A DNA stretch of 43,861 bases, taken from CAZSNT01 sp964607765 (GTDB taxonomy: Bacteria; Verrucomicrobiota; Lentisphaeria; Oligosphaerales; JABHEG01). The notes beneath the pieces are model-generated. The model was not told where the DNA came from. It worked only from the letters and a program-made list of their open reading frames with translations, and did not search any database. The first letter of the stretch is position 1. Each line of letters opens with the position of its first letter. Shown one piece after another: positions 8,825 to 16,155 of the stretch. Location of the stretch: NCBI GenBank assembly GCA_964607765.1, contig CAZSNT010000080.1, positions 1 through 43,861 on the forward strand, read 5' to 3'. The position numbers and the translations under genes were made by a program.

Positions 8825-9118
8825 TGCCTGTACCCCCGTCCATCCGCGGGAATCACCGGAACCGAGCCCGGGCTCTGCGCCACCGCCTCAGGCACTCCCT
8901 CGACGCATCCGTCGGCAAGCGCCAGTGCATGCATCAGTTGTCGATGCGCTCTCTGATCCGTCCCTGCACCGCTAGCGGCAACACCGGCACGGACGTTCCA
9001 GCGCTCGCGATCGCCCGGGCAGTTCTCTCGTCGTCTGCTCCACCCAGCACCTGGGTGGGCAAGAACAGCGGAGCACGGGCGGCGGCGGGACACCGCCCAC
9101 AGGGTGTTCCCTGGGGAC
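8825..9118 (-). promoter_or_regulatory. Intergenic gap with two strong hairpins inside the minus-strand series
   Basis: I see no convincing gene here. Two inverted repeats stand out. The first lies at 9087-9111, 8 bases past the DUF5131 stop: GGGACACC pairs with GGTGTTCCC, with one bulged base. The second, 9040-9058, is a perfect CCACCCAG-3-base-CTGGGTGG hairpin. Neither is followed on the minus strand by a T-run, so a simple intrinsic terminator is not shown. They could reduce read-through from the long operon or be protein-binding sites, and the gap probably holds a promoter for the VirD4-like ATPase gene. I could not pick out clear promoter boxes. Confidence 0.45.
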
Positions 9119-9838
9119 CTATGCCAACCCAACGCGAGGCATCTCGTCCCGTGTCTTCCCGTGTAGCAGCCGTCCCGCCTCCTTCTTGTTGACCCCACCC
9201 CATTGCTTGAAGAAGAAAGGGACATCCGCCTGGTCGCACGCTTGCTCAACCTGGAGTACCCAGGCCTCGGCCATCGGCCGCGCTCCCGGCCCCGATTCGC
9301 CCCCGACGATCACCCAGCCGATCCGGTCCAGGGACAGTTCTGGCAGCGGCCCGAGCAAAGGCTCCAACGAGAGGAACCGCACCGCGGCCGGGACCGATCT
9401 CAGGAGGTCGATCCGATGAACATATTCCCCCGATTCCACAGTGACCCCCATCCAGACGTTCCGCGGCCACGGCAGACGCTCCGCAAGCCGCGCCAGACGT
9501 TGGGCACGCTTCGTCAGTACTTGGAACCGATGCTTCTTTGCCTCGCGCATCACATTGAACACGCGCTCAATGAACGACGTGGGTACATCGTCGTGGAACA
9601 GGTCGCTCATCGAGTTCACGAAGGCCAGCCGTGGCTTACGCCACTCCAAAGGTCTCCCGAGCATCTTGGGGTGGCACGTAACTGCAAAGCCGTTCCGGTA
9701 GTTGGCTTGCCCCATCGCTTTGAGGCGACGGGCCATCCGTTCTGCGTAGCAGTTCAGGCACCCGGAACTGACCTTCGTGCAGCCCGTCACGGGGTTCCAG
9801 GTAGCCTGCGTCCATTCAATTGGGCTCTGTTCTGCCAT
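9119..9838 (-). CDS. DUF5131 family protein (phage Gp37/Gp68-like)
   Basis: Member of the DUF5131 family, common in phages and islands and often annotated radical-SAM-like. Seen: IEWTQATWNPVTGCTKVSSG, the cysteine cluster C20-x6-C27-x2-C30 followed by YAERMARR, the central VFNVMREAKKHRFQVLTKRA, and the C-terminal WVIVGGESGPGARPM and FFFKQWGG motifs. At 239 aa it is full length. The biochemical activity of the family is not established; the cysteine cluster suggests a bound iron-sulphur cluster or metal. The start at 9838 gives the family N-terminus MAEQSPIEWT and overlaps the upstream gene by 52 bases in another frame. In other genomes this family sits beside TcmP; no TcmP is recognised here. 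Confidence 0.88.
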   Translation of the reverse strand: MAEQSPIEWTQATWNPVTGCTKVSSGCLNCYAERMARRLKAMGQANYRNGFAVTCHPKMLGRPLEWRKPRLAFVNSMSDLFHDDVPTSFIERVFNVMREAKKHRFQVLTKRAQRLARLAERLPWPRNVWMGVTVESGEYVHRIDLLRSVPAAVRFLSLEPLLGPLPELSLDRIGWVIVGGESGPGARPMAEAWVLQVEQACDQADVPFFFKQWGGVNKKEAGRLLHGKTRDEMPRVGLA

Positions 9839-10506
9839 GTTCCTGTCCCTTTCTGTTGTTCTCCGGACAGTGTTGAACGGGGGTATTCGGGTCGGCGCCG
9901 TCCATCCTCCGGTCGAGCGATGCCGCCCGACTGCTGGCGGGCGACTTCGCGCATCCTGCGCATCATTGCTGGGTGTTCCCGAAGCACCTTCCTGAAGCTG
10001 AATCTGATCCGGTGTGCTCCGCCCTCAGTCATCTCGGGGGGCAGGAGATGGCCGTATTTCTCGAGGTACTCGTCGCTGTCTTGGACCAGTTCTTCCGCGG
10101 AGCGTGCGCTCCAATAGATGCCTACCGAGACATCGACCAGTCGCTGACTGCACTCCTTCGCCATCTGTCGCGCTATCCTCTGGCGGAGTCCGAGCATCCC
10201 CTTCTCGTTGCCGGTTCTCGCCATCTCGAAACCAGCCTGCGGCGCGCTGTCGCCGAGCTCTTTCCGAAGAAGCTGCCAGCACCGCCCTGCATGCCACTCA
10301 ACGTTGAGGGGCGGGAGCTCTTTGGCCGACAGGAGCACGCTTTCTGCATGTCGGTAGAACTCAGCGAGGGCGAGTCGGTACCTGTTCCATGTCGTGACAA
10401 TCGCGGGACATTCCGGGGCAGAATTGAGCGCCAGGTCGACGCGACGTTCAACGGCTTCCGGGACCGATTCCATCCGCGAAAGGAGTCTCTCGAGGTCCGT
10501 CGGCAC
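9787..10506 (-). CDS. Hypothetical protein
   Basis: Not recognised. 239 aa starting at GTG (10506), which is chosen because GAGGAGG lies 7 bases before it; a competing ATG at 10511 is one base from the ribosome site and opens a different, arginine-rich frame. The protein is predicted helical over residues 1-180, with a central aromatic segment (VDVSVGIYWSARSAEELV) and a basic tail. The last 17 codons overlap the DUF5131 gene in another frame. It begins 11 bases after the stop of the paralogue gene upstream, so it belongs to the same transcript. No domain, membrane segment or catalytic motif can be named. Confidence 0.7.
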   Translation of the reverse strand: MPTDLERLLSRMESVPEAVERRVDLALNSAPECPAIVTTWNRYRLALAEFYRHAESVLLSAKELPPLNVEWHAGRCWQLLRKELGDSAPQAGFEMARTGNEKGMLGLRQRIARQMAKECSQRLVDVSVGIYWSARSAEELVQDSDEYLEKYGHLLPPEMTEGGAHRIRFSFRKVLREHPAMMRRMREVARQQSGGIARPEDGRRRPEYPRSTLSGEQQKGTGTWQNRAQLNGRRLPGTP

Positions 10507-10517
10507 TTCATGCCTCC

Positions 10518-11102
10518 TCAGAGCCGCCTGAACATCGACGATGTTTCCCGAAGTCCGTCGACGTAGGCCCCGATGAGTTCTTCGTAGTCCCGGGCGTATC
10601 GTTCCGGTTGATCGGCGCGGACCGAGGCGGACAAATCAATGCCGCAACGGGCGATGAACTGCCGGATTATCTCGACCTGCTCTCCCCAAGAGCTCGGCGC
10701 GACGTAGCGGTCGAACACGTATCTCATGTAGTACTCAACAGACTCGGCCTTGAGGGCGTCTGCGAGGATGTCGAGAACGACTCGTAGTCCGCCGTTTGTG
10801 CCATCGTGTGCATCACTGAAGGCCGTCCGCAAGTCCTTCCCCTTCTTCTTCCGATACTCCTGTTCGAGGAGTCTCTTCGCCTTGCCCTGGGCTTTGTAGG
10901 CCGGCAGTCTCCCCGCGTCCGGAACGCACGTAGCCCGGTCGTGGTTGACGTAGTTGCCGAGGACAGTGCCGAATTCGTCGTACGTGCGCACTGTGTTACG
11001 GGTCAGCGAGAAGCGCATCCGGGCTTCATCGTGAGGGATACCGACTCGCTGGGCCAGTTCTCGTTCTTCCAGTTCCCCCAAAAGGGCACCGATTCTGCTC
11101 AT
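10518..11102 (-). CDS. Small paralogue of the C-terminal domain of the Lon-like protein
   Basis: 194 aa. No known family is recognised, but it matches the last 190 or so residues of the adjacent Lon-like protein along its length: LAQRVGIP versus LAEDVGLP, TYDEFGTVLGNYV versus SSDEFHHVIAAYY, GGLRVVLDILADALKAESVE versus GGMRWVLDRMTDEAKRQATE, and PERYARDYEELIGAYVDGL versus PERFAKYCEVLAKTYAESL. It therefore looks like a stand-alone copy of that helical domain, arising by duplication or domain fission. AAAGGAGT precedes the ATG at 11102, 13 bases after the Lon-like stop. The shared domain may mediate interaction between the two proteins or with a common partner; that is inference. Confidence 0.8.
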   Translation of the reverse strand: MSRIGALLGELEERELAQRVGIPHDEARMRFSLTRNTVRTYDEFGTVLGNYVNHDRATCVPDAGRLPAYKAQGKAKRLLEQEYRKKKGKDLRTAFSDAHDGTNGGLRVVLDILADALKAESVEYYMRYVFDRYVAPSSWGEQVEIIRQFIARCGIDLSASVRADQPERYARDYEELIGAYVDGLRETSSMFRRL

Positions 11103-11115
11103 GATTCGACTCCTT

Positions 11116-12813
11116 TCACATGGTGCGTAAGACGTCCCTTACCTGGTCAAGAGACTCCGCATACGTCTTGGCCAACACTTCGCAGTATTTCGCGAACCGC
11201 TCAGGCGGCTCGCCGGCGATGTCCGCTGGCAGACCACCGGTGCAACGTCTCAGGAGTGCAGCGACGACCTCGACCTTTGCCTCGTAACCCAAGGGGTCGA
11301 CCATACTCGTGAAGGCGTGGAGGATCCGTTTCTCCGTTGCTTGTCGCTTCGCTTCGTCGGTCATCCTGTCGAGCACCCAACGCATACCTCCCTTCACACC
11401 TGACATGCCCTCGGCGAGGGCCCCGGCTATCCCCCCGTGCCCCCCGAAGGCTTCAGTGATCAGGTCGAGAGCTGCCGGTCCGGCATTGTCGATGGCGCAA
11501 GGTCGAAGCAGGGATCCTGTGCGGCGCAGAATGTGGAGGTAGTACGCAGCAATCACGTGGTGGAACTCATCGCTGGACTCGACCGTTGCGCTGGGCAGAA
11601 CGTACGACGCCCGAGCCGAGTCAAGAGGCAGGCCTACGTCTTCCGCCAGCCGCTGCTTGCTGATCGCTTCAGTCAGCTCGTTCAGCAGATGCACTCCCCG
11701 GTCTCCTGAGGGGGACACTACCTGCTGGGTGCCTGAACTACGGAACACTCCCCTTTCCCCACAGTCCCAGGTAATCGCTTCCAGCAGTAGCCGGAAGTCG
11801 TCCATGTCGGAATCGGCAGCATAGGCCGCCAACTTGCTGGCGAGGCGTGTGAGGACGGGCGTACGAAACGGCGCCTTTGGCGCGAGGCCGGGAGGCAGCG
11901 ATCTCAGAAGGGCAACTGCCTGGACGCCCAGCCCGGACGGGTACTCTCGACGGCGGGCTTGGAGGCGGAGCCGCGCCAGCAGGAGTTTCTCGGCAATCCC
12001 GGGTGCTCCTCCAAGCAGACACTCCTCCAATGCGACCAGGAAGCGATCCTCCAGGTCACGCGTCAGATGCAGCAGGGATCTGCCGACAGGAGAATCCTGA
12101 GCATTGTCGGGCACATCCCGTCCAAAGACGCCCGAAGTCAACGCCCCGTGAACAACCTGCAGGTCGCTGAATGCGTGTCTTACGAAATCCCCAACGTCTG
12201 TGACGGTGGTTATCACCAAGGACGCCTTCGCTCGACACAGGGCAGCGTCATACGCGTCTTTCGTTCCCGGGAAGAGCCGGGAGAGTGACGCGTCCCCCTC
12301 AAGGGAGGGACAGACGAAGTCGAGGACCTTGCCGCAGTCAGCTGCTGCACGGAGTTTCACGTCCAGGTTGCGCACTGCCCGGATCTCGCCGCGCCGTGAC
12401 GCGACGTGCCCCGTGGCCACCATCGCGCGAGGAACGCCTATGTTCAGTGCGGCCGATAGCAGCGCGAGGAACACGGGGGCGTCGGCAGAGAAGCCCGAGA
12501 TCTCGAGTGTTTGCTCCCGCGCTGCGGCCGCAGCGATGTTGGCGACCTCGAGCTCGAAGCACCGCCGGCGCAGGCCGAGCCCCCGCAGGAGTTCTTCAAC
12601 CACGGGCAGCACAACACGGGTGATGTGCCTTCGCCCCGAGACGGTGAAGCTGGCGTCGCCGTTGAAGGTGAGCCGTCGACGTCCCGATCCGGTGTTGGCC
12701 CGCGCAATCACATCGGAGAGAACGGCCACAGCACCTGGGCCCGTTCCGGCAACCAGCACCGTTCGAACGTGACCGCCGGCCCCCAGCTTCTGTTGGTTGT
12801 CAACGCCTCTCAC
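11116..12813 (-). CDS. Lon-like (S16) Ser/Lys protease-fold domain fused to a duplicated helical domain
   Basis: 565 aa. Residues 15-240 resemble the Lon proteolytic domain: GFSADAPVFLALLSAALNIG carries a serine (S109) where Lon has GPSAG, followed by MVATGHVASRRGEIRAVRNL (Lon: MTGEITLRGRVLPIGGL) and DVKLRAAADCG with K153 (Lon: KEKLLAA-x-G). The Ser-to-Lys spacing of 44 compares with 43 in E. coli Lon (S679-K722), so the dyad seems intact. The Lon AAA+ motor is absent. The middle is helical; the last 190 residues are paralogous to the next gene product. GTG start at 12813 with GGAGGT 9 bases before it, overlapping the previous gene by 14 bases. Probably a peptidase or peptide-binding effector in the operon; substrate unknown. 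Confidence 0.78.
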   Translation of the reverse strand: MRGVDNQQKLGAGGHVRTVLVAGTGPGAVAVLSDVIARANTGSGRRRLTFNGDASFTVSGRRHITRVVLPVVEELLRGLGLRRRCFELEVANIAAAAAREQTLEISGFSADAPVFLALLSAALNIGVPRAMVATGHVASRRGEIRAVRNLDVKLRAAADCGKVLDFVCPSLEGDASLSRLFPGTKDAYDAALCRAKASLVITTVTDVGDFVRHAFSDLQVVHGALTSGVFGRDVPDNAQDSPVGRSLLHLTRDLEDRFLVALEECLLGGAPGIAEKLLLARLRLQARRREYPSGLGVQAVALLRSLPPGLAPKAPFRTPVLTRLASKLAAYAADSDMDDFRLLLEAITWDCGERGVFRSSGTQQVVSPSGDRGVHLLNELTEAISKQRLAEDVGLPLDSARASYVLPSATVESSDEFHHVIAAYYLHILRRTGSLLRPCAIDNAGPAALDLITEAFGGHGGIAGALAEGMSGVKGGMRWVLDRMTDEAKRQATEKRILHAFTSMVDPLGYEAKVEVVAALLRRCTGGLPADIAGEPPERFAKYCEVLAKTYAESLDQVRDVLRTM

Positions 12814-14536
12814 TGATTCTGACCTCCAACGCGGGTCCCCCAGGTCCCACGAGTAGACAGATCGTCAGTTCTCCCCCGAACTGAGCCCACTCTCCCCCCG
12901 GTTGCCGCTCAACTCCCTCTGTGTCCGCGGCCATCGGGAAGGACTCCCCGTCGTTCTTCACGTCCTCAATCCACGACAGATCTCGTATCGACAGCGACCT
13001 GGCCCACACAACTCGCCCCGTAGACAGTCTGAGGACATAGCGTCCAGGCGTGAGGCCAACCACTGAGCCCAGGGCGCCGTCTAGCCGCGGCGCCAGTCTG
13101 CCGATGCGTTCGCCGTCTTGCTCCAGTACGAGCTCGATTGCCGCCGCCGAGCGCACTATCTGCATGAACGCGCGGAACTGCTGGCCATCCCAATGGTAGC
13201 CTGGCTCCTGTCCCACTCTCCGAGCTTCACGTAACGCTGCCTCGATCGCCTGCTCGCGGTCTGCCCGTCTGAGCGCCCCTGCTATCAGTGGTATGAAATA
13301 CAGTCCCTGGACATAAGCGGCTGACGCATCCGCGGGCGGGGGCGACCGCAACCGGGCCGTCCTCTTCACCGTCTCCCAGACACCGGTATCTTGGGCCACT
13401 TCCGCCACGTCGGGGTCACCGGCAAGTGCGCGGGCAGTGTTGGTCCAGAGATCTGGCACCCTTTCCCCACCCCCGTTGCCGGAGCCATCGCCATTCCACC
13501 GACTTCCGGCGAACCTGGAATAGCTCGCCTTGCTCAGCTGGAAATCAGCGGCGATATCCCCGTCTTTGCAGTCCCCCTCGGCCAGTTCGCGGAATATCCG
13601 CAGGATCATCTGTCTCAGTCTATCTGCGCCAAGTGCCTGGATCGACGGCCGACGCTCATGGATCGACTCCGCCTTCTCGTCTGCGACCGTCGTGGCGAGG
13701 TCCGTGATGATGGCGGCTGTCTCTGCCTCTTCCCCAGGCCATCGTCGCAGTCTGGAGCCGGGCACGGGGCACGGTTGAGGAGAGCCCCTATCCCCTGCCC
13801 ACGAGAGTTTCGGTGCCAGTGTGTCGATGATGGTTTGGACCCTCTCCCTCTCGCCGGGACGGCGCGGGTCCGGATCGGGGACATTGGCGACCAGCCACCG
13901 CCGTCGTTCGTTCTGGACAAGGACCCGAGGCATCATCAGCCGCAAGTCTCCCCCAGACAACCGCCATGTGTACCGGGTCATGGCCCCAGCCCGCCGGCGT
14001 TCGCGCAACGATAGTTCGAAGTGCCTCCTGACCATCCCCCGGAGTCTACGTGCCGCGATGAGCTCCCTCGCCAGCTCCGACTGGACACCGGATGCCGTCT
14101 GCGCATTAAGCGCGTCCTTGAGGAAGGCGCCGAGGTAGTTGCGACAATCCGTGCCGCTGTTCCCGTCAGGACTCAGCCAATCCCTCTCTACCGTTCCCGT
14201 TTCATCGTTGAAGGGGAGCCGACTGAACTTGTCAACCGTCAGGCTGTAGGCTTCGTCCGCGACGACGCTCGGTACCCCCGCGGCGGCCACCCGCAGACGG
14301 TCGATGTACTCAACGAGTCTGAGTCCCCCCTCAGCCCCATACCGAAACAGCCGGCGGTTGTCGTGCAGTTCCTGAAGGGCCGCTGCATCCCGGGCCTCGA
14401 CGATTCTCTCCACAAGCTCGGTCAGTGGCATCTTCCCATACATCTCCGCGCAGCCTTGCGCGGTCACATGGACACTCATCGGCGCCTCAGTTTGCTCTGC
14501 TCCAGCCATCTCATGCAGCTTGGCTATGCTCTTCAC
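12800..14536 (-). CDS. Unknown protein with possible sigma-like HTH segments and C-terminal beta region
   Basis: 578 aa, family not recognised. The N-terminal 150 residues (AYSLTVDKFSRLP, then CRNYLGAFLKDALN) and the segment ILRIFRELAEGDCKDGDIAA followed by DFQLSKASYSR faintly resemble sigma-70 region 2 and region 4 helix-turn-helix elements; this is weak. The C-terminal 120 residues look like a beta-sandwich (LTPGRYVLRLSTGRVVW, then DVKNDGESFPMA). It follows the kinase gene with a GTGA overlap (start GTG 14536, kinase stop 14535-14533). No good ribosome site precedes that GTG, and ATGs at 14509 and 14479 are possible starts. It could be a kinase substrate or a regulator of the operon. Confidence 0.72.
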   Translation of the reverse strand: MKSIAKLHEMAGAEQTEAPMSVHVTAQGCAEMYGKMPLTELVERIVEARDAAALQELHDNRRLFRYGAEGGLRLVEYIDRLRVAAAGVPSVVADEAYSLTVDKFSRLPFNDETGTVERDWLSPDGNSGTDCRNYLGAFLKDALNAQTASGVQSELARELIAARRLRGMVRRHFELSLRERRRAGAMTRYTWRLSGGDLRLMMPRVLVQNERRRWLVANVPDPDPRRPGERERVQTIIDTLAPKLSWAGDRGSPQPCPVPGSRLRRWPGEEAETAAIITDLATTVADEKAESIHERRPSIQALGADRLRQMILRIFRELAEGDCKDGDIAADFQLSKASYSRFAGSRWNGDGSGNGGGERVPDLWTNTARALAGDPDVAEVAQDTGVWETVKRTARLRSPPPADASAAYVQGLYFIPLIAGALRRADREQAIEAALREARRVGQEPGYHWDGQQFRAFMQIVRSAAAIELVLEQDGERIGRLAPRLDGALGSVVGLTPGRYVLRLSTGRVVWARSLSIRDLSWIEDVKNDGESFPMAADTEGVERQPGGEWAQFGGELTICLLVGPGGPALEVRISERR

Positions 14537-16155
14537 TCCTGCATCCTCTCGTCAAAGCGATGTGCAAGGATCAGTGCTTTCTCGTGTTTGCCCTCGAGCA
14601 GGGCCGCGTCGATCCTCTCCCTCGTCCGAGACTGGGCTTCCAGTCTCCCGGTGAACTCCTCCGCCAGCTGGGCCGCAGTCCACGATCCGGGGTTCGCGCT
14701 CTGTGCCACTTTCGCGGCACGCAGCGCTCGAACGATGGAGCCGTCAGCGACGGCGGCGTGCACGGCGTCCATGCCGTCCAGGAACATCTTGGCACGCTCG
14801 TACAAAGCCTGCACCGTCCCGCGTTCCGCCGGATGGCCGGGGAAATGCCAATTGGCCTCGTAGACAAGTTCGGCAAGCTCGATCAGACTGCGCCGGTCCA
14901 GCCCGGCAGTGACGTTCTCGTACCGTCTGTCGGCTTCCTCGTAGCGACGCCAGAGCTCATCAAACACCTGTTTCGCATTCGAGTACTCGGAGTCGATAGA
15001 CAGGATCTCGTGGCTCAGGAGAAATGCCTGGGCGAGATCCCCGCCGCGGAGTGCGAGTTCGACCTCAATCCACAGGTCCTCGCATTGCTCTAGGCGCTCC
15101 GCTTTGCGCGCCTCGGCCTCTCGGGCGGGCCCATCGAGGGCTTCGTCTAGGCCGTCCAGGAACTCGTCCACGCTCGGGTACCGGTCCTCAGGGCGCTTGG
15201 CTGTACATCGGGCGATCACGTGCGAAACGGGGGGGACGCTCGGAGGCAGCGACGGCACGGGGGAGGTGAGATGGAGCTTCCTGATGCGTTCGTATGAGCC
15301 GAGGAACGGAGGCCGGCAACAGGGCACGAGAAGTTCATATAGCACGATGCCGAGGGAGTAGATGTCAGCCGTCTCGTCGAGTCGCGATGCAGTAGCGTCG
15401 TGGAAGAGCTCAGGGCACATGTACTGCGGCGTGGAGCCGGGGCCGGCCCTGACACACAGGTCGTCGGGCCCCGCTGTTCCTGACCTGGGCGACCTCCTGA
15501 GAACAGCCGATCCCAGGTCGCCGAGCTTCGGCTTGCCACGAATGAAGAGCCAGTTGCTCGGTTTGAGGTCGAGATGGAGGACGCCAGCTTCGTGTAGTGC
15601 ACTGACTCCGGCGCACATCTGCCGAAAGAGATCTAGACCCGTGCCGGACCTGACATCCGGCTGCTCATGGTGTTTGGAAAGCCAGTCCCGGAAGGAGCCG
15701 CCGTCTGCATACTCCATGGACAGCACGGCCATCTCGACTCCGGGCCGCGCTGGGACAACGTGGAGATCGTGCATGCGCACTACGTTCTCGTCACCGGCGA
15801 CGAGTCGCGCGATCCGTGCTTCGCGCTCGAGTTCAGAGAGCTCCGAAGCAGCTCCCCGTTCGCACGTACCGACCTTTAGCGCCACGTCACAGGATGCCTC
15901 ACTGTCCGACGCCGCGTAGACAATGCTATTGCGCGTTTCGCGCAGACAGCCCTTGATCTCGAACCGATCGAGCAAACGGTCACCGGCCCGAAGCCGGGGC
16001 AGCGACACCGTCAGTCGTGCGGGCTCGGACAAGAACGCGGGCCTGACAGCTTCTTCGGCAGCCCACACGGCGCTCGCCTCCTGCGACCTGCCGGCTCGAT
16101 GCGCTTGCCTCTCCGCAGGCGAGAACCCGGGAATGTGGTTGTACGCCTCAGGCAT
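14533..16155 (-). CDS. Hanks-type serine/threonine protein kinase with helical C-terminal region
   Basis: Soluble eukaryotic-like protein kinase, 540 aa. Seen: ATP-anchoring VALKVG (K94), helix-C glutamate in SELEREARIARLV, catalytic loop HLDLKPSN (H194, D196, N201; HLD replaces HRD), magnesium loop GDLG (D213; DLG replaces DFG), the CPELF segment in place of APE, and DIYSLGIVLYELL. Kinase domain about 60-340; the last 200 residues are helical and TPR-like, with no transmembrane helix or PASTA domain. Missing HRD arginine means it may not need activation-loop phosphorylation. GGAGGGAAACA lies just before the ATG at 16155, which overlaps the propeller gene stop by 8 bases. Likely phosphorylates partners in this operon. 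Confidence 0.93.
   Translation of the reverse strand: MPEAYNHIPGFSPAERQAHRAGRSQEASAVWAAEEAVRPAFLSEPARLTVSLPRLRAGDRLLDRFEIKGCLRETRNSIVYAASDSEASCDVALKVGTCERGAASELSELEREARIARLVAGDENVVRMHDLHVVPARPGVEMAVLSMEYADGGSFRDWLSKHHEQPDVRSGTGLDLFRQMCAGVSALHEAGVLHLDLKPSNWLFIRGKPKLGDLGSAVLRRSPRSGTAGPDDLCVRAGPGSTPQYMCPELFHDATASRLDETADIYSLGIVLYELLVPCCRPPFLGSYERIRKLHLTSPVPSLPPSVPPVSHVIARCTAKRPEDRYPSVDEFLDGLDEALDGPAREAEARKAERLEQCEDLWIEVELALRGGDLAQAFLLSHEILSIDSEYSNAKQVFDELWRRYEEADRRYENVTAGLDRRSLIELAELVYEANWHFPGHPAERGTVQALYERAKMFLDGMDAVHAAVADGSIVRALRAAKVAQSANPGSWTAAQLAEEFTGRLEAQSRTRERIDAALLEGKHEKALILAHRFDERMQE

Noticed and set aside
8982..9002. CGGCACG-GACG-TTCC resembling a -24/-12 site in the 294-base gap
   Set aside because: It lies on the plus strand, facing away from the gene, and the invariant -12 GC is missing.
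8803..9249. Small minus-strand genes in the gap after the DUF5131 gene
   Set aside because: The frames are Arg/Gly-rich, overlap the DUF5131 gene out of phase, and have no ribosome site.
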